Source: Burkholderia sp. FERM BP-3421 (GTDB lineage: Bacteria; Pseudomonadota; Gammaproteobacteria; Burkholderiales; Burkholderiaceae). Taken from it: a stretch of 64,000 nt of DNA. The notes beneath the pieces are model-generated. The model ran no database searches and was not told the origin of the DNA. It was given only the letters and a program-made list of their open reading frames with translations. The stretch lies in assembly GCF_028657905.1 (NCBI RefSeq), contig NZ_CP117782.1:2356001-2420000 (forward strand), written 5' to 3'. The position numbers and the translations under genes were made by a program. Shown in pieces: positions 45,001-53,676 of the stretch; the stretch's first letter is position 1; each line of letters opens with the position of its first letter.

Positions 45001-45173
45001 TCGTGCAGTTCGAGTCGCGCGACGAGCAGCGCGCACAGCAGGATGAACGCGCTGAGCGCGACGCCGCCGCCATACAACAGCCAATGCTGGTAGCGCTTGA
45101 TCCGTCTGGGTTCGAAAGCCACCCCGCCCGCCGCCATGCCGTGCGTCAGCAGGTGCTTCAGTTTTCCTGGCAT
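42090..45173 (-). CDS. Hybrid sensor histidine kinase with receiver and HPt domains
   Basis: A 1027-residue RcsC/BvgS-type phosphorelay kinase. Two membrane helices (about 31-52 and 365-390) bound a large periplasmic domain; then a PAS-like region, HisKA with His557 (ATMSHEIRTPLNAI), ATPase boxes DTGIGIP and GTGLGLPLC, a receiver with Asp854 (VVLTDLGMPELDG), and an HPt domain with His974 (VELHSMAGGFALAG). It can thus pass phosphate H-D-H to a regulator such as the RcsB-like protein encoded 96 bases downstream in the start-to-end sense. The signal is unknown. Confidence 0.93.
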   Translation of the reverse strand: MPGKLKHLLTHGMAAGGVAFEPRRIKRYQHWLLYGGGVALSAFILLCALLVARLELHDYFSRKRSEFLQREAQLRVEMQQSEARLMRVARYAELVWDGWEQRGAASSESSGQPVGSLVVRDEQGGVQLAPHLLAELQANHGRLVLRDEGGEPRFVALAALSAKRPASYFSPYIATFLRQQEILPDQLKRNPRPFPGAYFMNPEGDFITTIGRQSAAALAAMSPQSVPALSRALNPDLGHADSAVEPQRRFGAIWTGPDRDPLLGRDIVHLAQTVFDARGRPFGTFSFVGPDRLRDIDLHHEPGETIAVIDARGRTVAGGALSREALDIALSAERGSPDGVVEEGNANGVFVIGDDLPESGWKLVSMFTWRTVALALAPRFAMIAAFALFGFGLLWTGIVLFDRRVLRPAHTRAIRLIESESLNRTLIRTAPVGLTLLSLADGDVMVRNDTMLAYQQALDGVSLGKRLWHAYREAEARGGRGARQVVGHELSIELRDAGLTHLTTNIVRVKYRGVDVLLCTLLDITARKQAEHTLREAREAADQANKAKSTFLATMSHEIRTPLNAIIGYLELMDREPLPAAQRRRLRTVASSSDTLLRVINDVLDLSKAESNQMSLEVIAFDLRRVLQDVAAIYRPLADAKGLTLECRIAAELPDGCRGDPTRLRQVLSNLVGNALKFTKRGGVTIDARLAAPYVEIRVSDTGIGIPEDSVPVLFDVYIQADNSIYRRFGGTGLGLPLCRRIVTLMQGEITVESRLGEGSTFAVRVPLPDAGPGWRAMAPQEAGGGAATPGAPGEAVEDDDAPVRVLVAEDHPASRALLRDQLNELGYDATIVTNGSEALRAFFEGRYDVVLTDLGMPELDGYALATCLREQRANVPVVAMTAHATEAEHRRCAAAGAAEVVLKPLSMATLDSVLRRHAAARRRAATAEADADAACVLTAEIRDALVAATRRSLAVIAGALPGGEADLIHVELHSMAGGFALAGNDAMTQQCARLERAVKQDGAAAMAATWDAFRAQVEQALGKLAA

Positions 45174-45269
45174 GTGATGTCGTCGTTATCGGTCGCCCGA
45201 TCTGCGCGGCGGCCGGATGCCCTTGCGGCGGCGGCGGGATGCACCGGCCGCCGCGCCGCGCTCCCCGAC

Positions 45270-45935
45270 CTAGTTCCCCACCGAAACGTCGCCGGACGAC
45301 GATACGTCGACGTCGCCCTTGTAGCGGATCAGGTCGGCATCCCGCACGATGCCGAGCTTCTTCATCGCACTCGACTTCTGGGAACTGATGGTCTGCTTGC
45401 TGCGATGCAGCTGCGTCGCGATCTCGCCAACCGTATAGCCGGCGCAGAACAGCCGCACCACCTCGATCTCGCGGGCGGTCAGCTCGCGCGTCGTGCCGCT
45501 CAGCTCGACGTTGTCGAGCAGCTTCTTGATCGACGGCGACAGGTAATTGCCACGCACGTAGGCCGCATGCACCGCCCCCACCAGATGGGAGGTCGCATCC
45601 GACTTGCTGAGAACGCAGCTCACGCCCTGCTTCTGGATCGCGCGCAGCACGCTCGGGTTGTCGATCATCGTGATCGTGACGATCCGCAGTGCCGGATATC
45701 GCCGCTGCAGGAACGACAGCAGCACGAGGCCGTCGCCGTACTTGCCGCCCGGCATCACATAATCAAGGACGAGCACGTCGCACGAATGCGCGTCGAGCGC
45801 CGTGACCAGATCGGTCGAATTCGAGACCGTACCAGCCAGCTTGATCGTCGTGATCCCGTTCATCGCCTGCGCGATGCCGAGCGCGACCGCCGGATGATCA
45901 TCCGCCACCATCACACGAACACAGAATTCCTTCAT
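45270..45935 (-). CDS. RcsB-like LuxR-type response regulator
   Basis: A 221-residue regulator very like RcsB. The receiver has VMVADDHPAVALGI at the start, Asp58 in VLVLDYVMPGGKYGDG (the GDKYGDG of RcsB), and the DNA-binding LuxR domain ends in RSKQTISSQKSSAMKKLGI, close to RcsB. It would control surface or stress genes. It stands between the two hybrid kinases, all on the minus strand. ATG 45935 gives the typical start MKEFCVRVMVADD; 14 extra codons upstream are not part of the fold. Confidence 0.92.
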   Translation of the reverse strand: MKEFCVRVMVADDHPAVALGIAQAMNGITTIKLAGTVSNSTDLVTALDAHSCDVLVLDYVMPGGKYGDGLVLLSFLQRRYPALRIVTITMIDNPSVLRAIQKQGVSCVLSKSDATSHLVGAVHAAYVRGNYLSPSIKKLLDNVELSGTTRELTAREIEVVRLFCAGYTVGEIATQLHRSKQTISSQKSSAMKKLGIVRDADLIRYKGDVDVSSSGDVSVGN

Positions 45936-46158
45936 GATTGCTTCCCGGTAGCACCCCGCGAATCCGCCGCGGGCCAATCCGCCGCCCGCGACAGCGAGCC
46001 TGGACGATTGTGAGCGAAGTGCTGGTTGAATTGCACGGATTCAACGTGATATTACACGCGTCAGCCGCCCGAACACGGATGCGGTCATGGGCTGGCACCC
46101 GCCTTCTTCCGCACCGCCGCGCAGCCTGGCGCGCCCCCCTTGGCGGCCGGTTGGCCCC

Positions 46159-46347
46159 TCATCCGTCGTCCTTCGCGCGCGACGCGCCGCGATCCGTCTT
46201 CTGCTCCCATTCATCGATCATGCGTCGTCTCTGCCGGGGCGACATGATGAGCCACTCATTCACACTCGACAAGAATTCCCGCCGGGATTTCTCCGGCATC
46301 GTCACAAAATCGAGCAGCAGCGCGAATACCTGTTTCGTACAACGCAC
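46159..46347 (-). CDS. Small helical protein within the Rcs-like cluster
   Basis: A 62-residue basic, helical protein: CTKQVFALLLDFVTMPEK then FLSSVNEWLIMSPRQRRRMI. The GTG at 46347 is favoured as the start because an AAGGA ribosome-binding site lies six bases upstream; ATG 46362 is an alternative with no such site. The codon pattern agrees with real genes. No family is recognised. Its place between the hybrid kinase and the RcsB-like gene suggests a regulator or connector of the phosphorelay. Confidence 0.55.
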   Translation of the reverse strand: MRCTKQVFALLLDFVTMPEKSRREFLSSVNEWLIMSPRQRRRMIDEWEQKTDRGASRAKDDG

Positions 46348-46461
46348 GTCTCTTCCTTTCATGGTCAGTGGGACGCACCACCGGCGGTCCCGAACACTCC
46401 GCAGCGGCGCGCCCGCCCCGCGCGGTTCCGTCACGCTCCGGCACCCTGCCGCGCCGGACCG

Positions 46462-49446
46462 TCATTCATCCTGCGCGGCCGGCGCGTGCCCCGCCCCCCC
46501 ATCGCCACGCATGGGCGCACGCGCGCCGGACAGGCGCGCGACGCCGTGCAGCGCCGCGTGGAAATGCTCGAGCGTCACGGGTTTGACGAATACCTTTGCC
46601 ACCCCGGCCGCCAGGTAGCGCTCGATATCGGCCGGCGCCGCGTCCGCGGTCACGACCATCACCACGCACCGCATCCGCTCGCGCCGCAGCGCGGCGGACA
46701 ACGCGCACACCGACATGTCGGGCAGATCCGTTTCGAGCACAAGCGCGTCCCAGGACTGGACCGACAGCAACTCCAGGATTTCCACGGCGCGCGAAACGCC
46801 GCGCACCGTGCAGCCGAGCGCTTCGAGCTGTTCGCAATAGAGACGGCTGCTGATCGACCCGTCGTCACGCACCAGCACTCGCAGCGCATCGTTCGCGCGG
46901 GCAGGCGGGCTGCTGCGCCGGACTGGCGCGGCCAGCACATCCCGCAAGGCGGCCTGGATGCCGCGCAGCGCGTAGCGCGACACGTTGACGCCTTGTGCAT
47001 CGCCGTGCGGCCGCGCCGGTCCGTCGCCAGTGCAGACGATGACCTGCGCGCGCGCCGCCAGCCTGCCGCGCGACGCGCGATCAAACGGCGCGCCGAACTG
47101 CAGCAACGCCCGCACCGCGCCGGGTGGCGGGCCACCGTCATCGACGAGGACCCGCAGGCCCCACGCGCGCAGATGGTCAGACACGAAGTCGCGCCACACG
47201 GGCTCGCCCGCGAGCAATACGGTTTCGTCGGCGAAGCTTCGCGCATCCGTCACGCGCTCCGCCCGAAGCGGCAGCCGGATCGTGAAACAACTGCCGACTC
47301 CCGGCTCGCTCGCCACCTCGATCACGCCCCCCATCGCAACCACGATCCGCTCGCACAGCGCGAGCCCGAGGCCGGTGCCGCCGTCGCGCCGCGCGATCGA
47401 CGAATCGACCTGCGAGAACGCCTTGAACAACAGCCGCTGCTCCTCCGCGGACATGCCGATGCCGGTATCCTCGACCGACAGCACGAAGGCGTCGTCATGA
47501 GCCGCGCGCGTCTCGATCGTCGCGCGAACCGTGATGGCGCCCGCCTCGGTAAACTTGATCGCATTGCCGAGCAGGTTGCCCATCAACTGCGCGAGCCGCG
47601 TCGGATCGCCGCGCATGCGCTGCGTGACGCTCATTTCGAACCGACAGTACAAGGGCAGCCCCTTCGCTCTCGCCATCGGCGCGAAGCCGATCAGCCCGTG
47701 CTCGAGCACGTCGGCGATCTCGAAATCGATCATCTCGACCGGCATCGCGCCCGCTTCGATCTTCGAGAAATCGAGGATGTCGCTGACGATCGCGAGCAAT
47801 CCGCGCGGGGTGGCTTTCAGCGTGCCGAGCCGGTCGCGCTGCGCGTCGTCGAGCGGCGTGCGGTCGAGCAGCTCGAGGTTGCCGAGCATCACGTTGAGCG
47901 GCGTGCGAATCTCGTGGCTCATCGCCGCGAGAAACGACGATTTCGCCGCATTCGCGGCGTCAGCGGCGCGCGCCGCCGCCTCCAACTGCCGGACGAGACC
48001 CAGCTTCTCGGTCACGTCGACGAATGCCGCGATCAGCACCGCCTCGCCCTGGTAGCGCGCGCAACGCACGGCCATCGTCAGATGCAGCGCCACACCGTCG
48101 GTCTGCTCGACCACGATGTCGTCGTACACCGTACCGGCCTCGAACCGGGCCGCGCCGGACGCGTCGTAGCATCGCATCACCTCGCCGCCGAGCCGCCGCT
48201 CGCCGCCCGCCAGCCGGCCGCTCAACGCGTCGAGCGCGACGCTGCGCAACATGAAGCGCCGCGCCGCGCAGGAAATCAGGCCGAGCCCGACGGGCGCCGT
48301 CTCGATCACGCGCCGGCACAGCCGCTCGCTGTCGAACACCCGCCGCAAACGTTCGTGCAGCGGCATCAGCACGCGTCGGTGGAGCACCAGCAGCAGCGCC
48401 CACATCACCGCGAGAACCAGCAGCGTCGCGGCGGCGAGGCCAAGAAGCTGCGGCGCGACGCCGGCCGCGAACGCGCGCCACGACAGCGCGTAGGTGATCG
48501 ACCAGCCGGTGTCGGCGAGGCGGCCCGTGAACACGACAAAGCCGTCCCGCCAGCGCGGGTGGTTCCATTCCCGGGCGTCGCGCGGCGCGCCGCCGACCAG
48601 CCGCTTGACCAGCGGCGCATCCGCCTCGATCCGCGGATCCGCGACGACCAGCCCGCCCCCGTCGGTCGCGATCAGGAACACGCCGTCGAACCGGTGATCG
48701 CCCAGCCAGGACAGCAGGTACCGCGGCGGATACTCGGCGACCAGCACCGCGAACGGCGCATCGCCGTCATAGGCGCGGGCCGCGAGTCGGATGCGCAGCG
48801 CCTGCGTGACGGGATTCCGGAACGGCGGCAGCCAGTACACCTTCGAACCTTCGCCCGGGCGCCGCGCCGACGCATCGGCGAACGGCACGCGCAACGCGTC
48901 GAGCGCACGGGCCCGGGCCTCGGGTGCCGACGCGCCGGGCCAGCCCGCGAGCGGCGCCATCGAAAACAATCCACCGAGCAGACTGTAGTGATACCCCTCC
49001 AGGCGCTCGCCGCGACTCGATGAACGCGCGGCGCAGATCCGCGCAAGCTCGGTCGACAGGCCCAGGTAGCGCGCCGCGGCGCGACGATCGCCTACCTCCC
49101 CGGGCACCCCGAACACCCACGCCGGATACGGATGCAGCGCCGCCCTCAGGCCGTCGCGATGAAACGCGTCGACGCGCGCGGCGGCGGCGCCTTCCCGCCA
49201 CGCCAGCTCGGCTTGCGCGAGGCCATGGCGGAACGTGGTCTCGCTGATCTTGATGTCATTGACGACCTGCTCCTTGCCCAGCAGGAAATCGTACCGCGTG
49301 GATTCGACATGCGCGTACAGGATCGACGCCGCGCCGAGCGCGCTCGCCACCAGGACGAGCAACGTGACGACGACGCCCCCGCCGAGCAGCGACATGCGCT
49401 GATAGCGGCGAATCGAGTGATAGGTGCTCGGGTGCATGGCGGGCAT
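46462..49446 (-). CDS. Hybrid sensor histidine kinase with pseudo-receiver and receiver
   Basis: A 994-residue kinase related to the first one. Helices at about 18-44 and 345-370 frame a periplasmic domain. The cytoplasmic part has HisKA with His511 (AAMSHEIRTPLNVM), ATPase boxes DTGIGMS and GTGLGLALC, a receiver-like module at about 735-830 with no phosphoacceptor Asp, and a final receiver (LRVLVRDDGSI, LVLETDLPDMS, VFVKPVT). There is no HPt domain, so phosphate transfer must use one from another protein, for example the neighbouring kinase. The start ATG gives a normal first helix. Confidence 0.9.
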   Translation of the reverse strand: MPAMHPSTYHSIRRYQRMSLLGGGVVVTLLVLVASALGAASILYAHVESTRYDFLLGKEQVVNDIKISETTFRHGLAQAELAWREGAAAARVDAFHRDGLRAALHPYPAWVFGVPGEVGDRRAAARYLGLSTELARICAARSSSRGERLEGYHYSLLGGLFSMAPLAGWPGASAPEARARALDALRVPFADASARRPGEGSKVYWLPPFRNPVTQALRIRLAARAYDGDAPFAVLVAEYPPRYLLSWLGDHRFDGVFLIATDGGGLVVADPRIEADAPLVKRLVGGAPRDAREWNHPRWRDGFVVFTGRLADTGWSITYALSWRAFAAGVAPQLLGLAAATLLVLAVMWALLLVLHRRVLMPLHERLRRVFDSERLCRRVIETAPVGLGLISCAARRFMLRSVALDALSGRLAGGERRLGGEVMRCYDASGAARFEAGTVYDDIVVEQTDGVALHLTMAVRCARYQGEAVLIAAFVDVTEKLGLVRQLEAAARAADAANAAKSSFLAAMSHEIRTPLNVMLGNLELLDRTPLDDAQRDRLGTLKATPRGLLAIVSDILDFSKIEAGAMPVEMIDFEIADVLEHGLIGFAPMARAKGLPLYCRFEMSVTQRMRGDPTRLAQLMGNLLGNAIKFTEAGAITVRATIETRAAHDDAFVLSVEDTGIGMSAEEQRLLFKAFSQVDSSIARRDGGTGLGLALCERIVVAMGGVIEVASEPGVGSCFTIRLPLRAERVTDARSFADETVLLAGEPVWRDFVSDHLRAWGLRVLVDDGGPPPGAVRALLQFGAPFDRASRGRLAARAQVIVCTGDGPARPHGDAQGVNVSRYALRGIQAALRDVLAAPVRRSSPPARANDALRVLVRDDGSISSRLYCEQLEALGCTVRGVSRAVEILELLSVQSWDALVLETDLPDMSVCALSAALRRERMRCVVMVVTADAAPADIERYLAAGVAKVFVKPVTLEHFHAALHGVARLSGARAPMRGDGGAGHAPAAQDE

Positions 49447-49579
49447 GACGATGCAATCGGAGGAAACGCCTCGACGTGCCGCAGATGATGAAGGGAAGGG
49501 CTGGTGTCGTGGAATGTCGGGGAATTTTCGCCATCATGCCAACCAGAAATTCAAAAACAACCCTTCTTAATAGCAATTC

Positions 49580-49627
49580 GAACTAGTACTAGATTTTTTA
49601 AAATATAAACAGAACTAATACTAGATT
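49580..49627. promoter_or_regulatory. Pair of 16-bp direct repeats in AT-rich promoter region
   Basis: GAACTAGTACTAGATT at 49580-49595 and GAACTAATACTAGATT at 49612-49627, one mismatch, 32 bases apart (three helical turns), joined by TTTTTTAAAATATAAAC. They lie 134-181 bases upstream of the second hybrid kinase. They look like sites for a regulator that binds in tandem on one face of the DNA. Confidence 0.55.
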
Positions 49628-50183
49628 CAGTTCGCCGCTTTAAAAGCACCATCTCACACGCTGCCATTCCCCGCCGCACGCGCCGCACCTCGCCGGCCAA
49701 CGCCGCATGCACAGCTCCGGGCTTGCCGGTTGCGCATCGCGCAGACCGCCTCGCCCCTCCCAATGGCGACATAAGCAGTACCCGCACCTCATCGCGCACG
49801 ACCTATCCCGCTGACATTCGATTCATCGCGATTTCAATGTATGAAACATCGGCTCAACGAAGTACGAGCCGTCTTGAGATTGGCGCACTTCTCGCGCGGT
49901 CGATCCATCGGTTGATCTATCCGATATAAAGCAGCGCGCCTTTCGACCCGCCCGGTTCTTCGCTCGCGCTCGGTCGAACAAGGGCGCACCCGGCGCGACA
50001 ACGGGCCGCCGAGCCACCTCGACCTATCGATCAAGCACGGCAGCCGCTTGCCGGTGGATCACGACGATCTGCCCGCCCGACCCGAAATGACTCGCCGATT
50101 GGCACGCCCCGCCCTCGCGCGCGGTGCGCGCGCTTCCTATGATGACGTTACCGGCCACGCCGTCTTCATGCAGGGAATCATCG
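49628..50183. other. Intergenic region, no gene seen
   Basis: With the direct repeats this forms a 737-base divergent gap between the second kinase and the desaturase. The open frames within it are short and have no ribosome-binding sites or recognisable domains. Confidence 0.45.
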
Positions 50184-51260
50184 ATGAACCCCCTTCCGTC
50201 CTTCAGCAACGACGCGGACAAAGTCGCGTACGTCCGCCAGCAGGTCAACGCCGCGAGCGATGCGCTGCGCCGGCGCTATCCGCTGCTCGACAACCAGGAT
50301 CTGATCGGCGCCGTCGTGATGGCGCTGTGCGTGGCCGCGCTGCTCGCGAACGCCTGGCTGTACGGCGCCGGACGCATCGCCTGGTATGTGGCGCTGCCGG
50401 CGGCCGCCTTCTTGACCTCGCTGATTCACGAACTCGAGCACGACCTGATCCACGCCATGTATTTCCGCACGACGCCGTGGGCCTATCACCTGATGATGGC
50501 GCTGTGCTGGCTCGCCCGGCCCGGCACGATCAACCCGTGGACGCGCCGCCGCATGCACCTGCACCATCACAAGGTGTCGGGCGGCGATTCCGATCTGGAG
50601 GAATACGGGATCACGAACGGCGAACGCTGGAGCCTGAAGCGGCTCCTGATGATCGCCGACGGCATGCTCGCGGTCGCGCTCAGGCCCAACAGGATGCGCC
50701 GCAAGGTCCGTCAATACGTCGCCGCGCAGCCCGCCCGGAACCCCGCCTCGCGCCGGCAACTGCGCATCGAGCAAGTCGGCGCCTACCTGCCGCTGGGGCA
50801 TGTGTACTACATGCTGTGGCACGCGTTCATCCTCTACCACGCGGGCGGCTTCGCGCTGCGCGCGCTCGGTTACGCGACGCCGGCCCCGCACGCGCTGCAG
50901 GCCGCGATGCAGGTCGTGGATTTTCTCGCGGTCATCTGGCTCGGGCCGAATTTCGTGCGCAGCTTCTGCATCAACTTCATCAGCTCGAACATGCATTACT
51001 TCGGCGACATCGACCCGCGCAACGTGATCCAGCAGACCCAGGTGCTGAATCCGTGGTGGCTCGCGCCGCTGCAGCTGTTCTGCTTCAACTTCGGCAGCAC
51101 CCGCGCGATCCATCATTTCGTCGTGCGGGATCCGTTCTACATCCGCCAGCTGACCGCGCGACGCGCGCATGCGGCGCTGCGCGCGGTCAGCGTACGCTTC
51201 AACGACTTCGGCACCTTCCGCCGCGCGAACCGCCGGCACGCGGCCCGCACGGCGTCCTGA
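50184..51260 (+). CDS. Fatty-acid desaturase-family membrane enzyme
   Basis: A 358-residue di-iron membrane enzyme of the fatty acid desaturase/hydroxylase family. The histidine boxes are HELEHD (about residue 83), HLHHH (about 128) and a last one AIHHF (about 309), spread among four or more hydrophobic helices. It would introduce a double bond or hydroxyl group in a lipid acyl chain or related substrate. Substrate unknown. ATG 50184 is used; upstream codons do not resemble the rest. Confidence 0.82.
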   Translation: MNPLPSFSNDADKVAYVRQQVNAASDALRRRYPLLDNQDLIGAVVMALCVAALLANAWLYGAGRIAWYVALPAAAFLTSLIHELEHDLIHAMYFRTTPWAYHLMMALCWLARPGTINPWTRRRMHLHHHKVSGGDSDLEEYGITNGERWSLKRLLMIADGMLAVALRPNRMRRKVRQYVAAQPARNPASRRQLRIEQVGAYLPLGHVYYMLWHAFILYHAGGFALRALGYATPAPHALQAAMQVVDFLAVIWLGPNFVRSFCINFISSNMHYFGDIDPRNVIQQTQVLNPWWLAPLQLFCFNFGSTRAIHHFVVRDPFYIRQLTARRAHAALRAVSVRFNDFGTFRRANRRHAARTAS

Positions 51261-51298
51261 GCGGCGCGGGCGTCGAGCCGGCGCGCCGCTTGCCGGCC

Positions 51299-53020
51299 TC
51301 AGCCGCGTCGCGTCTTGTTGAGCACGATCGTCTCGAACAGCTCGTACTGCGCGGTCGGCGTCTGGTCCGCGCCCGGCGCGTGGTAGTAGCGCACCGTGAT
51401 CGTGGTCTCGCCGCCGCGCTCGCCCGGCTCGTAGTCGAACACCGCGATCCCGTAGCCCGTGCCCGTGTCGCGCCGCGCCGACCAGATCGCATCCTCGACC
51501 GCGTCCGCGCCCGCGCGCACGAACGTATTCGGCGCGCTGCCCGGCACCGGCCGGTTCGGCTTCGTGAAGACCCGCGCCTGCGGCAGGCCCGTCGCCTGAT
51601 CCACGCCGTATACGTCGAGCGGCGCGCTCGTGCCGCCGCCGCCCAGGATCAGGTGGATGGTGCCCCGGCTCGTGTCGAAGCGGCCGTCGGCGGGATCGCT
51701 CGTGACGACGGGGCGCGGCTGCAGCGTATCGACCACCACGCCCGTCAGCGGATCGAGCCCCGCGTGGTGATTGCAGCCGCGCACCGGATAGCTGCGTTCG
51801 TAATCGTGATCGTGGCCGCACAGCACGAGATCGACGCCATACCGGTCGAACAGGGGCAGCCACGCCTCCCGGATGCCCTTGTCGGAGCCGTTGCCCACTT
51901 TCGACGAACTGAGCGCGTCCTGGTGCATCTGGACCACGATCCAGTCGATCTCGTGGTCGCGCGCCGCATGATGCAGCATCGCTTCGAGCCAGCGGGTCTG
52001 CTCGCCGTTGCTGTAGCCGCGCACATAGAACGAGGTGCCGGGCTCGATCGCGGGATTGCCGGTGCTCGCGGCCGGTGTCAGCGGATTCGGGCCGGCGACG
52101 AACGCGGCCGCATCCTGGTAGACGACGTCGTCCGCGTCGAGCGACACGAACAGCACGCCGCCGACCCGGAAGCTGTACCAGCGGCCCGGGAAGCGCGTGC
52201 CGTTGTCGGGCAGCGTATAGCGCGCGAGATACGAATCGAGGCCTTGCGCGCCGTTGTGGAATTCGATCTCGTGGTTGCCGGGGCACGGCATCCAAGGGCG
52301 CAGGGCCGCCGAGGTCTGGTTGTTGTTGCCGAAGTCGCGCCACACGTCCGGCTGATGCGCCGGATTGAGGTTCGCATAGCACAGGTCGCCGTTCAGCAGG
52401 TGAAACAGCGGCTGGAACTGCTCGACCGCCTGCACCGCGAAGCGGCTCTGCGTCGACGACAGCACCCAGGCGGTGTTCGGCGTCGCCAGATCGCCGTAGC
52501 TGGTCCAGCGAAACGGCGTGCGCCCGCGCGGCGCCGTGCGGAAGCACGCGGTGAACGGCGCGGCGGCGCGGCTGTCGTTGTCCGCGGTGACTTCGTATTG
52601 GAAGCTCGTGTCCGGCCGCAGCCCACGCAGCCGCGCGTGATAGGTGAACACCACGTCGCCGTTCAGGCCGTCGGTGTAGGTGCGCTGCACGCCGTGCACG
52701 GTTTCCCAATGCGCGCCGCCGCGCCGGGCGTCGCTACGCGAGTCGTCGCCATGCTGGGCGCGCACGCGCACACGCGGCTTGAGCGCCGGCGCGAGGGTCG
52801 CCCACGACACGACGACCTCCTCGCTCGGGTCGCCGCCCCAGGTCAGGTGGATCTGCTCGGGCGTGCCGTCCGGATTCGCGCCCGCGGCGCGCGCGGCGGC
52901 AAGCCCGCCCGTCGCGGTCGCGAGACCGGACGCGCCCGCCAGCTTCAGGAAACCGCGACGCGAGACATAACGGCCCTCTTCGGGCGTCGCGGGATCGGCA
53001 TGATCTTGATTCGTCGACAT
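51299..53020 (-). CDS. Tat-exported purple acid phosphatase-like metallophosphoesterase
   Basis: A 573-residue secreted enzyme. The N-terminus has a twin-arginine signal (SRRGFLKLAG at about 20-29) and alanine-rich cleavage region. A fibronectin-like domain (about 55-170, with HLTWGGDPSEEVVVSWAT) is followed by the dinuclear-metal phosphatase domain: YGDLATPN, LLNGDLCYANLN, PCPGNHEIE, VVQMHQDAL and CGHDHDYERSYP. This is the layout of purple acid phosphatases, which hydrolyse phosphomonoesters outside the cell. It is convergent with the desaturase. The start at 53020 is the one that gives a proper Tat signal. Confidence 0.9.
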   Translation of the reverse strand: MSTNQDHADPATPEEGRYVSRRGFLKLAGASGLATATGGLAAARAAGANPDGTPEQIHLTWGGDPSEEVVVSWATLAPALKPRVRVRAQHGDDSRSDARRGGAHWETVHGVQRTYTDGLNGDVVFTYHARLRGLRPDTSFQYEVTADNDSRAAAPFTACFRTAPRGRTPFRWTSYGDLATPNTAWVLSSTQSRFAVQAVEQFQPLFHLLNGDLCYANLNPAHQPDVWRDFGNNNQTSAALRPWMPCPGNHEIEFHNGAQGLDSYLARYTLPDNGTRFPGRWYSFRVGGVLFVSLDADDVVYQDAAAFVAGPNPLTPAASTGNPAIEPGTSFYVRGYSNGEQTRWLEAMLHHAARDHEIDWIVVQMHQDALSSSKVGNGSDKGIREAWLPLFDRYGVDLVLCGHDHDYERSYPVRGCNHHAGLDPLTGVVVDTLQPRPVVTSDPADGRFDTSRGTIHLILGGGGTSAPLDVYGVDQATGLPQARVFTKPNRPVPGSAPNTFVRAGADAVEDAIWSARRDTGTGYGIAVFDYEPGERGGETTITVRYYHAPGADQTPTAQYELFETIVLNKTRRG

Positions 53021-53200
53021 GTGAATGATTGTGATCGTGGGAAGGAAGGAATCCACCGCATCCGCTCCGGCTCCACGCGGAGCGGCCGGCGGCCGGACCG
53101 GCCCACGGTGCCGTGGCCGGCCTCCCCACATTAGCCCGCGATCTGTGACCCGCCGATGTCAACGCAGCGGCGGCGCGGCCGCGCCGCGCGGCGTCGGGAA

Positions 53201-53242
53201 AAGAAAAAGCGCGCGCTTCCCGTGAGGGAAGGAAGCGCGCGC
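53201..53242 (-). terminator. Intrinsic terminator, minus strand
   Basis: A perfect 12-base stem GCGCGCGCTTCC / GGAAGCGCGCGC (53209-53242), then TTTTTCTTTT on the minus strand. It is 600 bases past the symporter gene, so it either ends a long untranslated tail or a small gene between. Confidence 0.75.
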
Positions 53243-53328
53243 GAAAGCCGTCTGACATGCTTACCCGAGGGCCGATCGAGGCGTATCGTCAGACGGGACA
53301 CGAGATAGGATCTCGCGCCGGGAAAACC

Positions 53329-53676
53329 TCATGCGCGGCGGACGTCACCTCCGCCGGACGCGCGGCCGCGGCGGCCGCGCGGCGGCCGGGCATGGAACGG
53401 GAACAGGATCAATCGGGAGCCGGAGCCGAACGTCGAACGCCGGAACGGCGTCTCGCGGCGCATGCGCGCGCGCGGCAGCGGATCGGCCGGCGCCGCGTGA
53501 AAGCGCATCCCGCGCGGCGCAACCGTGCGCGGGCCGTCTTCCACCCGGCTCAGCGCGGGCAGGTCGGTGGCGCGTCGCGCGCGCCCTCCGCCGAGGGCCC
53601 GCAGCAGACGCGCGAACGCCGGCGAGCCCCTGCTTGCTCGGCGGCGCCATTGTTGCCGTAGAATACGGGCAGCCAT
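53329..53676 (-). CDS. Possible small basic protein (uncertain)
   Basis: A 115-codon frame, MAARILRQQWRRRASRG at the start and very rich in arginine. It is the only frame between the symporter gene and a strong terminator on the same strand, and has a weak AAGAGAGA site before the ATG. The composition is also what one expects from chance reading in G+C-rich DNA. The remainder of the 817-base gap from 53021 to 53837 shows no other gene. Confidence 0.2.
   Translation of the reverse strand: MAARILRQQWRRRASRGSPAFARLLRALGGGRARRATDLPALSRVEDGPRTVAPRGMRFHAAPADPLPRARMRRETPFRRSTFGSGSRLILFPFHARPPRGRRGRASGGGDVRRA

Noticed and set aside
42201..46013. 1270-codon plus-strand open frame
   Set aside because: Entirely antisense to the first hybrid kinase and the RcsB-like gene; composition dominated by R, A, Q, H with no recognisable fold.
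46087..49023. 978-codon plus-strand open frame
   Set aside because: Antisense to the second hybrid kinase, same biased composition.
50048..53134. 1028-codon plus-strand open frame
   Set aside because: Out of frame with the desaturase and antisense to the phosphatase; both real genes have clear motifs.
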